NCBI GenBank assembly: GCA_028023455.1 | Contig: JAQFVV010006313.1 | Location: 3,141,147-3,205,146 of the forward strand | DNA length: 64,000 bases | Reading direction: 5' to 3' | DNA from: Epiperipatus broadwayi | Lineage: Eukaryota > Onychophora > Udeonychophora > Euonychophora > Peripatidae | Shown here: piece after piece, positions 1 to 11,439 of the stretch | Position numbering within the stretch: position 1 is the stretch's first letter | How the letters are laid out: every line of letters starts with the position of its first letter | Made by a program: the position numbers and the translations under genes | Notes under the pieces: generated by a model | Database searches by the model: none | The model's input: the letters and a program-made list of their open reading frames with translations, nothing else | Told to the model about the DNA's origin: nothing

Positions 1-2302
1 TGCAGAAAAAGAAAAACTTTATATTATGAATTCATTTTTTGAGAAAAATGTTAAAATGAAATGGACATGGAAGCATCCAAATGAAGGTACAGCAGAATTG
101 GATTATATTTTGACTAACAGAAAATACATATTTCAAGATTGTAATGTTCTTAATAAATTTAACACAGGAAGTGATCATCGATTAGTAAGGTGTAAGTTAC
201 GTGTTAATGTAAAACTAGAGAGACAAAAATTATTAAGAAAAACAATATTTACAGTTGATATTCCTAATCTTCAGAAACATTCTAATGAATTTAAATTAGA
301 ACTTACAAATAGGTTTCAAGTGTTAGGAGATTTTGAACATGATTCAGATTTGAATGAAATTAATATGAAAATAACTGATACACTTTTAAAAACTGCAACA
401 AACATAGCTGGTAGAAAAAAGCAGCAATTGACTAATAAAATTTCTACTGAGACTAGAGAATTTATGAAGAAAAAAAGGAATATGAAGATATACATAAATG
501 ATGTATTAAAAAGAATTGAATATCTCAAATTTTGTAAAATGGTACGGAAAAGAGTTGAAAATGATATAAGAAAGTATAACTCTGAAATAGCAAGGAAAGC
601 TGTAGAAGAAAATAAAAGTCTCAAAATTGTTAAACAACATTTTGGTATTGGTAGGAAATTTATATCTGCAATAAGAAAAAAAGATGAAATTATTACTAAA
701 AAGAGAGATGACATCATGAAATTGGTAGAAGATTTTTATCAAGAATTATATAGTAATAAAGAACAAATACCTCCTATATCTATTACATCTTTCGAATTGC
801 CCAGAATTTTAAATGAAGAAGTGAGACATACAATTAAATGTATGAAGAAAGGAAAGGCTCCAGGAAATGATGGAATTATAATTGATATATTAAAAGAAGC
901 AGGTGAAGAAATAGAAACAATTTTAGCAAAGTTATATACCAAATGTCTAAATGATAAAGATGTACCGGAAGATTGGAAGAATGCAGTAATAATATTAATA
1001 TTTAAAAAAGGTGATAAAGAAGATATTAGAAATTACAGACCTATCAGCCTTTTATCAGTTTTATATAAAATTTTTACCAAGATAATTACAACTCGTCTGC
1101 AGAGAACTTTGGATTTCCACCAACCAAGAGAACAAGCTGGATTTAAAAGTGGTTTTAGTACAATAGATCATATTCAGGTATTGAGAGAAGTCATAGAAAG
1201 GACAAACAAATATGAGTTGTCATTATGTTTTGGATTTGTAGATTATGAAAAGGCATTCGATTCTATACACATTTCTTCAGTGATTAAAGCATTGGATCAT
1301 CAAGGTATAGATCCAGGATATTGTCATATTTTAAAGAATATTTATAAAAATGCAACAGCAACAATTAGATTACATAATGATACTGGAAAAATCAACATTG
1401 AGAAAGGTGTAAGACAAGGTGACTCCATATCTCCAAAACTCTTTACAGCAGTGCTGCAAGAAGTATTTTGTGGATTAAAATGGGAAACTAAAGGAGTGAA
1501 AGTAAATGGAGAGTATTTAAGTCATTTAGATTTTGCAGATGATGTAGTTGTTTTTGCAAATAATGCTTCAGAGCTGCAGGAAATGTTGCAGGAGTTAGCA
1601 GATGAAAGTAGAAAAGTAGGACTAAAGATAAATGTTAAAAAGACTAAAATAATGTTTAATCGATTTGCTCAAAATATGAAAATAAAGATTGATTATGAAG
1701 AATTAGAAGAAGTTAACAGTTACAAATACCTTGGTCAGATTATTAATACAGATGGAAACATAATGGAGGAAATTAATCATAGAATTAAACTTGGTTGGAG
1801 TGCTTTTGGTAGAAATAACTTGATACTAAAAGGAAATATGCCTATGTGTTTGAAAAGGATGGTTTTTAACAAATGTGTTTTACCAGTTCTTACTTATGGA
1901 TCTGAGACTTGGACACTTAATAGAAGAGCAATACAGAGACTTCAGACCACTCAAAGGAGTATGGAGAGATGTATGTTGGGAGTAACAAGAAGAGATCGAA
2001 AACGCAATGTATGGGTAAGACAACAAACAGGTGTTACTGACCTTATTGAAAAAATTAAAAGATTGAAATGGAGTTAGGCTGGACATATTGCTAGAAGAGA
2101 TGATAATAGATGGACAATTGAAATTTTAAACTGGATTCCAAGAGATTGTAAAAGACCCAGAAAGAGACCACATGTGAGATGGATGGATGAAATAAGAAAA
2201 TGTGCAGGGGTGTTGTGGAGAAGAGAAGCTAAAGATCAGAGAAGATGGATGAAACTTGGAGAAACCTTCATCCAGCAGTTGATTGATAATGGTTGATGAT
2301 CA

Positions 2303-2304
<2 letters not shown>
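1..2304 (+). mobile_element. RTE-type LINE, copy 1, cut by window start
   Basis: This is the 3' part of a non-LTR retrotransposon. The window opens inside its endonuclease domain, and the coding frame runs in from outside. The 3' end follows the last stop (2294-2296) with a few TGATGATC-like bases and then an (AT)n tract. Short repetitive 3' ends are usual for the RTE clade. It is very similar to copy 2 at 31345-33990, with only a few differences per hundred bases by eye, so both moved recently on an evolutionary scale. Clade assignment rests on the protein motifs described in the next entry, not on a search. Confidence 0.9.
2..2296 (+). pseudogene. Endonuclease-reverse transcriptase of RTE LINE, partial, one stop
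   Basis: The frame is open from the window edge; the ATG at 26 is internal, because copy 2 continues upstream in the same frame. Seen in order: the end of the APE-like endonuclease with the SDHRLVR motif, a basic linker, then a reverse transcriptase. RT landmarks are GKAPGNDG, NYRPISLLS, FVDYEKAFDSI (motif A, catalytic Asp, near nt 1240), GVRQGDSISPKLF (motif B), FADDVVVF (motif C, near nt 1533) and YKYLGQIINTDG. A C-terminal region with LTYGSETWTL and GHIARRDDNRW follows. In this family the protein nicks target DNA and primes reverse transcription there. A TAG at 2075-2077 replaces the Trp codon of copy 2; the frame then continues to 2294. Catalytic residues are intact, so only this stop is visibly inactivating in the part seen. 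Confidence 0.92.

Positions 2305-2339
<35 letters not shown>
2305..2339. repeat. (AT)n microsatellite at LINE 3' end
   Basis: An uninterrupted AT dinucleotide tract begins eight bases after the LINE stop codon. It may have grown from the element's own 3' repeat. Confidence 0.95.
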
Positions 2340-2340
<1 letters not shown>

Positions 2341-3735
2341 TATAAGGGATTGAAAAATCCACCCTTTCTTTTGATATGCCATTATAGTTATGCTTTTTTT
2401 ATCAAAAAATATCTTTGATTTGGTTTTTACATAAGGATTTGTAAATAGGTTGTTATTGTTGTTAGTTGTTGTTGTTATTTGTTTCATTTATGTTTATTTA
2501 GTGTTGGTATATGCCCTGTTTTGCGATGGTGAGAGATTTTGATAGCAATGATGATATAAAATTTTATATATGTATGTGTATATAAATATTATAAATAAAT
2601 AGTAGCATATAAAATCGTTACTATATATTTATCTTGTATTTTTTTATTTTTGGTAATTGTTTGTGATATAATTTTATTATTATTATTATTTATACTTAAA
2701 AAAAAGAGATTACATCATTGTGTTGAGGGTTTATTTTAAGTTGGCACATGAAGGTTTAAAACAATGAAAATAAATTTTTATGCCAACAAGAAAAAAAAAT
2801 TTCCATTGAAAAAGAAAGGAAGTAAGAATTTTACTTTAATCTTTTTTTACAAATCTTCTTTTTTGGCATAAATACAATAACTATTGGATTGAGATATAGC
2901 ATTAAAATGGAGAGCTAAAACAAAAAAATTACTATTCAGGGTTTGGAACTCTTTGCCTGTCTTATTCACTGTTAAGTTCTGTAGAAAATACATAAATTCT
3001 GACCAAGCCAGCACTTGTAAGTAAACCTCAAAAAATAGCTATTTTTTTTAACTTTTAAAAGTATTTTAATGATCCTAAGCTTAATATCCAAATCAATTGA
3101 CTTCTATAGTTGAATATAAAAAGAATGTGAGGAATTAATAGCTTCAACAAACAAAAAATCTATAAATTCAGGTGACGCTAATGTGTATATATATTTTAAA
3201 ATTATTTCACTTACTAGGAATGGAACCAAGACCAAAATATTTAAAGTAAACAAGAGACTAAAAATAAGGGAAAAGTTTGCGATCATGGGGTAAATAAAAT
3301 TAATCAATTTATTTATTCATTTGTTGATTTTTCTTTATTTCTAGTTTTATTTATTATAAAATTTATTGGTTTTATTTTACAAAACATTTTAAGATAGATA
3401 TTACATGTATATATGCAAACACCGACTAATAAATGAGTGTATAGGTTGAAATGAAAAATAAATAAAGCATTAATTTTTGCGTGAATCATTTATATAAATA
3501 TATAACATAATAAATTTATGTGTCCAAATTTTATCATTTATTTTAAAATAAATTTTCTTAATCATTTGAATATTATAATCTTATTATCAGATGTGTTTAA
3601 GATGATAGATCAGGTTATAATTATTTAATATTGGAATTGTAAGTTGTTATTTAGGAGTTATTTTGATATATATATATATTGCTTGTTTCTAAAAGTGGTA
3701 TAATATATTTTATAAATATGCATATTTTGTGATAG
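2341..3735. repeat. Dispersed repeat R1, copy 1 (about 1.4 kb)
   Basis: This segment aligns along its whole length, in the same orientation, with 12802-14250. Shared landmarks are the opening (GGATTGAAAAATCCACCC here), a GTTGTTATTGTTGTTAGTTG block, a segment near 2930-3000 and a closing block with GATCAGGTTATAATTATTT. A minus-strand reading frame of 67 codons (3104-3307) has a counterpart of 65 codons in copy 2, with clearly related protein sequence, but it looks like no family I know. No inverted ends or LTRs were seen, so the class of the element is unknown. Confidence 0.8.
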
Positions 3736-3986
3736 ATATTTAGTAAAGCCCAAGTCAAAGAAGTCATAAATGGAATAATGAATTTTGCAGGCTAAGTATA
3801 GAAGCCTTATTTAAATAATAAATATAGATATTTGGTATTCATGATTAAGAAGATACATAGACATAGCATCATGGGAAAGAATTCTTACTATATTCTATAT
3901 TGTTGCCTTTTAAATGATTCAGCTTTAAGAAACACATCTATGATTTTAAAGTATTAGTTCAACAAGCTATGATCAATTTACCAGTC

Positions 3987-4040
<54 letters not shown>

Positions 4041-4140
4041 TTAATGGCAGTTGAGGCAGGTTTAAGAAATTAACTGAAAGTACATCTGCAAATTTAAGGA
4101 TTGTTTGTAATAGTTTGTATACTGTTAAATTTATTATTTC

Positions 4141-4174
<34 letters not shown>

Positions 4175-4984
4175 TTCTACATAAAACTGTAATATATATA
4201 TATATATATATATATTACAGTTTTATGTAGAAAACTAATGGATGATTCCTACACAAACATAAAGTTCAATTCATATTTATTGCTCATAAATATTTATGTT
4301 TAACTTATGTTTACCAAAATTGAAGATTTGAAAAGTAAACTGATTTTATATTTGTTTTGCATATATTTATTGCTATTTAAAAAGATCAAACCACAATCTA
4401 AATATAAAGCATATATTATTTATTTTATATGAAATGAGTTGGTGTTTTTATTTAAAATTTATTAATATTTTTATTTTCTCTTTTTAATGCAGGAGTCATT
4501 AATTAATATGGTAGATTCACAGGCATCTTGTTTTAGTTATTCATTCATTGAAGCCATCATTAGTTGGAATATTAAATCATATATAATCTGCTTGTAAATA
4601 TGGGTTGGATCCAACAAAATTCCCTTTGCTTCCAATCTATATTTAGTAAATATTCAAATTGTTAGTTAAGTTAAACCTGAGAATTAACCACTTAACATGT
4701 CTTAGTTAATGATCTGTAGTATCCAGGTTTATTTTGTACATAGCTAGTCAATGTAATAATATAATTCATGACTAAAGAACCCTCACTCATGTGTAATATG
4801 TTACTGTAGTATAGGTAATTGTCAACAATTACTTTGTAAATTAGTAGTTTGTTCAAATAAAGTTAAACATCATAACCTAGTTTTATGTATTTCATATTCA
4901 TTGATTGGATTCATTAATACTTTGTTATATTTATAATTTAATGAAAATTAATCAAAATCTGAGATATGTGGTGATAGAAATATA
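3736..4984. other. AT-rich stretch without a gene
   Basis: No coding region recognised. It holds (AT)n tracts at 3993-4037, 4143-4170 and 4190-4214, and the hairpin listed separately at 4171-4236. Confidence 0.7.
4171..4236. repeat. Inverted repeat with (AT)n loop
   Basis: Two perfect 23-base arms (AGTTTTCTACATAAAACTGT plus AAT, and the reverse complement) flank an AT tract of about 20 bases. The AT tract is itself self-complementary, so the whole can fold as one long hairpin. Confidence 0.9.
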
Positions 4985-5400
4985 TTGCCCATTTCAGAGA
5001 GCCCACAACTATTGGAATAATTTCATTTCTATTTATACATATACTATGTTCTATTACATTTGGTTTCTCAATTGGGGATTTTTATTACATTTGTTGCTAT
5101 CTATCATTAGGGGAATCAGATGTTCCATTACATTTTGGTGCCTTGCAACATGTGGCTTGATTATTTATTTTGTGGCTGTGGGGTATAACCACATGTGAGC
5201 TCAATTAATTAATTTGTTAGTGGTTATGGGCAATCTATTACCTTTTGCCGCCCACCAGTAAGAACAATTTCATCTTTTCAAAGTTAGATAATACATTCCC
5301 TTACATTTGGCATCCCTAAATGTGGCACTCAGTTAATTGATGATTGTTGGTGACCAGTATTCCATTACATTTGGCTAAGCAATGTGTTAGCTTGAAAAGT
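4985..5400. repeat. Decayed minisatellite, unit about 65 bases
   Basis: The phrase TTCCATTACATTTGG or close variants recurs near 5054, 5086, 5124, 5229, 5293 and 5359, each followed by GGTGCC- or GGCATCC-like bases. Spacing is irregular (32 to 105 bases; the last two intervals are about 65). The 97-codon frame at 4905-5198 falls in this repeat and is probably chance. Confidence 0.55.
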
Positions 5401-5449
5401 AAACAATTAATGAGGCTACACTCATATAGTATAAAAAGGGTAAAGTTGT

Positions 5450-5494
5450 ATCTCTCTCTCTCTCTCTCTGTATATATATATATATATATATATA
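5450..5494. repeat. (TC)n(TA)n compound microsatellite
   Basis: About ten TC units pass directly into about twelve TA units. Confidence 0.95.
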
Positions 5495-5684
5495 GGCTTA
5501 TCAGGGCCATAGTATCAGTCTGCATTTTCCATAAACCACAAAGGTCATGACTTCATGGAATCGAGATTTCAGTCATTGAATAGCTATAATCATAATTAAG
5601 ATCATGGTCTTCATATTTTCATTGGATAGTGAATTGCATTTTAGTGTAATGGCAAGAGGGTGGTGAGCCTTGGATGGAATAACT

Positions 5685-5687
<3 letters not shown>

Positions 5688-5776
<89 letters not shown>
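5688..5776. repeat. (AT)n microsatellite, about 90 bases, abutting an LTR
   Basis: This is the longest AT tract in the window. It ends exactly where the LTR at 5777 begins and hides any target-site duplication on that side. Confidence 0.95.
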
Positions 5777-5779
<3 letters not shown>

Positions 5780-5963
5780 AACCCGCACAACCCTTCTATT
5801 ATTTCAGTTGTAACAATTTCCTGATGAGCATGTTGCAGGAAGGAACTATCAAATGGCATTTCCCCATGCAGATGTTAACCCCCCTACAACAATATTTCCT
5901 GCTCATCAGGTGTAGCACCATAGAGGCTGAAAGCATCTAGACATTTCTATGTTTGGTTTTCCA
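5777..5963 (-). repeat. 3' LTR of the gag-only element
   Basis: It matches 8037-8236 over nearly its whole length. The outer edge merges with an AT microsatellite. Inside are the inverted words CCTGATGAGCA and TGCTCATCAGG about 70 bases apart, which could form a stem in the transcript. Confidence 0.88.
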
Positions 5964-5971
5964 CCCATCTC
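5964..5971 (-). other. Candidate polypurine tract
   Basis: Reads GAGATGGG on the minus strand, directly before the 3' LTR. It is short, but sits where plus-strand DNA synthesis would be primed. Confidence 0.4.
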
Positions 5972-6182
5972 GACATGAAAAACACAAGTCCATGCATCAC
6001 TACATCACACTCACAAATTTCTTCCATCAGCTTTCTCTATTTTATTGTTCTGTATTGTAACTACAGCCTGGTTTGGGAGACTGATAATTATGATCAGTTC
6101 TCCGATAATAATTTTTAATGTCTGAAAGTGATGGACTCCTATATATTATTTTGTTTTTGGTCATTTTTCAGGCCAGACATCA

Positions 6183-7769
6183 TCATGGTTGCTTGTTTTT
6201 TTTATCCACACTTCTCTGCAGCTCATCACTACTGCATGATTTTTTTATGATACAGGTCTGATATGGGTTTTGCATTTCACCTGTTGAATTTATTCTTCTT
6301 CTCTTCCATGGTGGTGCTTCATTTCTTTGGTGATGACACCATGGTGGTGGGTCATAGTTGTTATATTTTCTGGGAGGCATTTTCATTTTGTATCTAATGG
6401 CTCCTATTCTAGGCCCATCATCTCTTATATAGAGAGGTTTGTTTTGTGGTTGCTTTGCTCCTCCTTTCTTGGTTGCTGATGCCCCACAGCTATGATATGC
6501 TGTTAGTAGTTCAGCAACTTGCTCAATAGATCAATGATCAGTCCCAATTAGCATTCTTTCTATGTAATTTGGGAAGCTGTGCCGTATCAATCTAATAATC
6601 TGGAGTTCAGATAGGAAAACAGATGTCAAGGCTCTCAACCTGGTCACCTGTCTTCTAAAGAAGGGTGTATAAGGCTCTCCAGGTGGACATTTCTCCTGGG
6701 ACACCTTATATTTAATCCCCTCCTGATAATTGTTGCTCCAATAGCGGCTCATTAGTGCTCCTTTAAAATCTTCAAAATTTGTAGGTTGGGTGAACAGTGA
6801 ATCCCACCATGCTTTTGCTGCACCTTGGAGATGACTACATGCTATTGCCAGCTTTGCCTCTTCTGTCAATACAATAATACTAAAGTATCTCTCCAAAATT
6901 TTTACATATTTTATAGGTGCTTCATTACAGCTCCTTGAAAAAGTTCTGATTTTTAAAAACTGGTTTACAATCCAGATATCTGGTTGGTTATAGGAACTTC
7001 ATGAAAAACTGGGTAATTCTATTTTTGACTTTCTTTTGGGACTGCTTCTGCCTTTCCTTGTTTAGGCAATGTATTGCTATTTTTTATTTCTATCTTTTTC
7101 ATCTGGGTGGTCAATATGTCCACCTTCTCCTGCATAGATTCTTGAATTCTTATTATTTTTCTATCCATGACCTCACATATCTGGGTCATTTTAACTTCTT
7201 GCTCTATTAATGGGCGTTTTACTTCCTCCATCACTTCTTTCTTAATTTTTAATATTTTGTTAGTCATTTCTTTTATTAACTGGTCAAACTTTTCATTTTG
7301 GCTTTCGGTTATTTCTCTGATATGTGCTTTCAATTCTGTTTTGTCTTTTTCTCTCTGTTCTCTCTGTTTCTTTTTTTCTTGTGGTCTTCTCCCTGTTCAT
7401 CTCTTCTCTTGTTGTCTTCTTCTCTCTGTTCATCTCATTTCTTGTTGTCTTCTTCTCTCTGGTCACTATGTTCTTTTTTATCTTTTTTTCTTGTTGTTCT
7501 TCTCTTTTCTTGTTGTCTTCTTCTCTCTGTTCATCTCTTTTCTTGTTGTCTTCTTCTATCTTCTTGTTGTCTTCTTCTCTCTTTTCCTCCTTTTTCTTGT
7601 TGTCTTTTTTTATCATTTCCATTAACTGGGCTAACATGGATGTCTCTCCTGTTCTCTGTGATTGCTTTTGATCAACTGCTTTGTCTACTTGTTTATCTTC
7701 TTTCTCTGGAAGATTTTCTATACTTTCTGTATTCATCATCTTTTTTGCTTTTGATCTGGTTATCATCAA
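6183..7769 (-). pseudogene. Retrotransposon gag-like protein, broken
   Basis: About 525 codons on the minus strand, in pieces. The N-terminus (from 7769) is basic (MITRSKAKKMM) and passes into a long charged coiled-coil region of repeated EEDNKK-type words (about 7320-7600), then a second helical segment (7019-7333). The middle (6531-6990) resembles a retrotransposon gag capsid domain: LQGAAKAWWDSLF, FEDFKGALMSRYW and a following arginine-rich helix. The C-terminus (6183-6530) is rich in Pro, Trp and Arg (PPPWCHH, PPWKRRR) without a clear CCHC zinc knuckle. Breaks: a frame change in the repeats near 7300-7500, a TAG near 7016, a frameshift near 6985 and a TGA at 6531 in a likely former CGA. 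The family normally forms the particle that packages element RNA. Confidence 0.75.
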
Positions 7770-8014
7770 TATTTTTTTAAAAAATTTACTTGTACTTTTT
7801 ATTTCAATTTTGATAAGCTTCTCTCTCCATCCATACCTTGACCTAACTCCAAGTCTTTGTTATGCCTGTTTTATTCTTTATCTACCATTTATGCCATTCA
7901 TTTTTATGTTCTTTTTCCACCCCTTTTTGAATAAATCACATCACTGCATCATATGCACTGCCCGTATCACAAAATCATCATCTGCTTATGCCTATGGATA
8001 TTCTAACTAGATAA

Positions 8015-8036
8015 GGCATCACAGTAGGGTGACAAA
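8015..8036 (-). other. Candidate primer binding site
   Basis: Directly inside the 5' LTR the minus strand reads TTTGTCACCCTACTGTGATG. Its position fits a tRNA primer site, but it lacks a perfect TGG start, so the primer tRNA cannot be named. Confidence 0.3.
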
Positions 8037-8236
8037 TGTAACCGGACCCTGTACAACCCTTCTATTACTTCAGTTGTAACAATTTCCTGATCAGCATGTT
8101 GCAGGAAGGAACTATCAATTGGCATTCCCCAATGCAGATGTTAACCCCCCCCCTACAGCAATATTTCCTGCTCATCAGAGGGTGTAGCACCATAGAGGCT
8201 GGAAGCATCTAGACATATCTAATGTTTGGTTTTCCA
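8037..8236 (-). repeat. 5' LTR of the gag-only element
   Basis: This is the upstream LTR in element orientation, 200 bases, slightly longer than its partner because of a longer C run (near 8147) and a few extra bases at the inner end. It should carry the element promoter; I see no clear TATA box. Confidence 0.85.
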
Positions 8237-8439
8237 AATGGTGCCACTACAGTTCCATCTCACTACAATGTGATTTACCTAGGTCTAGTTATGCCAGCCG
8301 TAGCTCAGGAGGCATGAGATTTTAATGAACAGGTGAACTGAATGATGAGTGATGCAATAACAAAAAAAAATAATTGAACAACTGGATAACTAAAATTAAT
8401 TTTAAGTAACAATAATTATATTTAACAATTAATTGGCAA

Positions 8440-9180
8440 GTTCTTCTAATAAAGTTATTTCATATCCATGTGAAGATTCATTGTTTATCCATGTTTGGTC
8501 CATTGTGTTTCTTTGGTATACTTCCAATAATAGCACTTAAATAATTTTTTGTATAATAAAGTCCTTCTTTCATAGTTCTTTTCACAACTTACATCTTTAG
8601 TTATTTAATTAATTCACAGAGAGGAATGCAGCACATGAAGATAACTGATAGCATTTAATTCAGAGTTTCACTTTATTCAAATAAATATTTCACTTATGGT
8701 CCATTGTTCTTCTTTGGTATACTTCTGTAAGACTTAAAGAATGTAACTTGTGGAGAGCATAATAAAGTCCTTCTTTTAATAGTTCTTTAACAGTTTACAT
8801 ATTTAATCATTTAGTTAGTTCCCAGAGATGAGTGTCACATTAAGACAACAGAGAGAATAATGAAGACAACTAATTGCACTTAATTCAGAGTTTCACTTAA
8901 TTGTGATTTGTATTATTTTAGGGGGTAGTCACATGTAATGTGGTTTAATTATTCTTGTATGAAGATATTCCTTGCAGATATAATAATGTAGCTAACTGCT
9001 AGCATTATATTTAATTCAGAGTTTCACTTAATTCACAAATAGTTTATTTATAGTCCATTGTGCATCTTGGTATGTATCCAATAATAGGGCAATATGAATT
9101 AAAGAATGCAAGTTCTTTAACCATTTACATTTACATTTTATGAATTAGACTTCAGAGTTCCAGTTAACTTTAAGCTAGTT
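8440..9180. repeat. Decayed tandem repeat, about three units
   Basis: Shared phrases recur in the same order: TCCATTGTGTTTCTTTGGTA (near 8498, 8701 and 9054), ATAATAAAGTCCTTCTTT (8555 and 8760) and AATTCAGAGTTTCACTTAAT (8658, 8882 and 9013). Units are roughly 200 to 350 bases and much diverged. Confidence 0.7.
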
Positions 9181-10680
9181 AAAGCATAATACATATATTC
9201 TATTCATGGTTATCCAAATCCATAATAAAAATGATTTTTTTATATAATTAATAGGCAGTTGAGCATTTGTAATTTTATTTGGTTACCCTAATATCTAGCA
9301 TAAATATTGCTGTTTGGTCTGGCACAGAAGTATATTTCTTCATATAATTTGATCAGCAGCTGCATTATTTATTAGCCAGTTAGAGTTATATGTAATAGCT
9401 CAGTATTTCTGACTCTTCTAGGCATATTTATTTTTAAATCAATAATATCAATCATTATAAGTATTCATTTTTTAGTTTATTTTAATTCAAATGTATCTGT
9501 AGATGAGAAGTCAATCCTTATTAAAAATGCCTTTTGATTATAGATATTTTTAATATTTATCATTTACAATTTATTATTAACAGAACATATTTTTACACAG
9601 CTATTTTTATTAATAATTTTTTTTTTTTATAATAAAGATGTTTTGTTTATCTTTTAAAAACATATATAATTTTAGTTTAAGAAAGCCCATTATTTTGTCT
9701 TTTAAAAAACACATATAATTTTAGCTTAAGAAAGTTGTTTTGTTTGTCTTTTATAAACCCATATAAGTATTAAAAATTTATAAAATTGTTACCTTCCTTA
9801 TATCCAGTTTGTCCTTTCAAAAAGGGGTCATTTTATTTAAGCTGAATGGCGTTATTCCCTTTCATGATGATTATCCAGGCAAATCTTGGAGAAACATGGC
9901 TTAGAATGAAGAGAAAAGCTGTGACTGTTTAGGCTTTCATGATTAAGTTTTCCTTATTAAAGTTTTCTTTTTCCATCATTAACTGTGGTTCTTTAACTGC
10001 TCTTAATATCTTTTTGAAATTGAAATCTTTTTTTTTTTCAAAATTCTTCTTTAACAGCTACTTGAAAAATTTTCTCTTTGAAAAAAAAAAATAACAATTT
10101 GATCTCCTAAAAATCTCTTTGGATAAACTTTTTAAAACTCTCTTCTGAACTTGCAACTTGACTATATATATATATATCTGATTCTTGAACTGATTAAGCA
10201 GCTCAGCCCATGTATCCTAGTCATCCCACAGCTCTCATTTAAGTCTGATTGCCTTTCTCCTCATAATGATTGGATAATCTACTTTTTAGCAGGATAGATA
10301 AGGAAGCATGAAGATTAAGCCATGTTTTTCAATTTATTAAGACTGCCTCAAGCTATTATCACACTTTATCTGACAACATCATTCCAAAAATTGAAAATGT
10401 AATATTTTTAATAAATGCCAGCTTTAAATAAATACGAGTGATATATTTAAATTATATTGTAATTTAAATCTATAAAATCAATAATGATTTTCTTTTAACT
10501 ATAAACTTTTTGCTTCATTTCTTTTTTAATTTGATCAAATCATGCTAGTCTTTTTTAAATGGGGAAGGTCTTTTGAATATATATACATGTGGAACAGTAT
10601 ATCTGTTTCAATATATATATATATATATATATTACTTTTTTGAGTGTATAATATTGCTATAATTAGTAGTTAGCATAAAT
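9181..10680. other. AT-rich stretch without a gene
   Basis: Nothing coding is recognised. It contains the short tandem array at 9640-9771 and (AT)n tracts near 10163 and 10611. Confidence 0.6.
9640..9771. repeat. Tandem repeat, unit about 48 bases, three copies
   Basis: Copies start near 9640, 9691 and 9737 with the shared text TTTTGTYTTTTAAAAA...ATATAATTTTAGYTTAAGAAAG; the third is partial. Confidence 0.75.
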
Positions 10681-11193
10681 ATGGATAATGCTAACAAAAT
10701 ATCAAGTTATGATGATGGTAGTTGGAAATACGTAATGAATATGATAATAAAAATGATGGCTTTAATAGCTGACTCTGAGCAATCAAAAGCTAAAATAAAA
10801 GGTAACTCTGATGAGTTGTAAGCTAATTCTAGTAAAATGGATAAATGGATTGCTGAGTCAAAAGATAACACTGCTGGATTAAATGCTGAAATGGAGACTA
10901 GATTGAAAGCTGACTCTGATTAATTAAAGGATGGTTCTAATAAATTGGAAGCTGAGTTAAAAGGTCAGTTAAAAGCTAGTACTGATGAATTAAAATCTAA
11001 CTTTGATGAAATAAGTACAGAATTGATGACAGTAATAAATGATAATTTTGAGTTTGAAAAGAGTCAGGATAAAAAGGATATTGATAAATTTTCTTTAGTT
11101 AAAAATCAATATTATTTGAGTAAGATTTGTAAAACCAATAGCTTTTATGTAGAGTCAAGAAGTTTGGGAGTTCAATGGCATTATTATTATTAA
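10681..11193 (+). pseudogene. Coiled-coil gag/ORF1-like remnant
   Basis: From the ATG at 10681 one frame runs to 11193 with two in-frame stops (TAA near 10819 and TAA near 10921). The protein is charged and helical, with repeated phrases of the type KADSD, AELKGQLKAS and DELKSNFDEIS spaced like coiled-coil heptads. The third piece (10945-11193) is open for 82 codons. I do not recognise a specific family. Coiled-coil proteins of this kind are common as ORF1 or gag of retroelements, and the decayed coding-like region that follows supports a retroelement origin. A decayed host exon cannot be ruled out. Confidence 0.45.
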
Positions 11194-11439
11194 ATGCATG
11201 GTCATCAATGTATGAACTATAATGACAGAGAAAGGCTTCGAATTAATGAAAACACAAGATTGCTTCCTGGAAATAGGTTTTGTGAGAAAAGTATGGAATT
11301 TTTTTTTTGAAGAGAGTGCTATAATAAGTCAGAAATATTTTGACAAGTTGTTTTTATATGACAGTCTTAAAAGTAAAGATCTAAATTCTGATAGGTTGTA
11401 AGATGAAGTGAGTTTTCATAAAAAAAAAATGCAAATTCT

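Larger units (their letters stand above)
5777..8236 (-). mobile_element. Gag-only LTR retrotransposon, non-autonomous
   Basis: Two direct repeats (5777-5963 and 8037-8236) enclose about 2.07 kb. Read on the minus strand the LTRs begin TGGAAAACC and the 5' copy ends GGTTACA, giving the usual TG...CA ends. A purine run (GAGATGGG) lies just before the 3' LTR, as a polypurine tract would. The interior codes for a gag-like protein only: the gag frame ends at 6183 and about 220 non-coding bases follow, with no room for protease, reverse transcriptase or integrase. Such gag-carrying, pol-less elements must borrow pol enzymes from a relative. The two LTRs differ at about a dozen places by eye, so the insertion is not fresh. 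Gypsy-like affinity is likely but not proven. Confidence 0.82.

Noticed and set aside
316-942. Minus-strand frames inside LINE copy 1 (and the same at 31416-32608 in copy 2)
   Set aside because: Shadows of the RT gene, whose motifs are clear on the plus strand.
4905-5198. 97-codon plus-strand frame with membrane-like segments
   Set aside because: It falls in a decayed tandem repeat; the hydrophobicity follows from T-rich codons, and no family is recognised.
5820-5850. Hammerhead motif in the LTR (CTGATGAG, then a GCA/TGC stem)
   Set aside because: The GAAA box is missing at the right place, and the second LTR has CTGATCAG.
7167-7780. Long plus-strand frames rich in Ser, Leu, Phe and Cys
   Set aside because: They are the complement of the coiled-coil repeats of the minus-strand gag; the repetitive codons keep several frames open.
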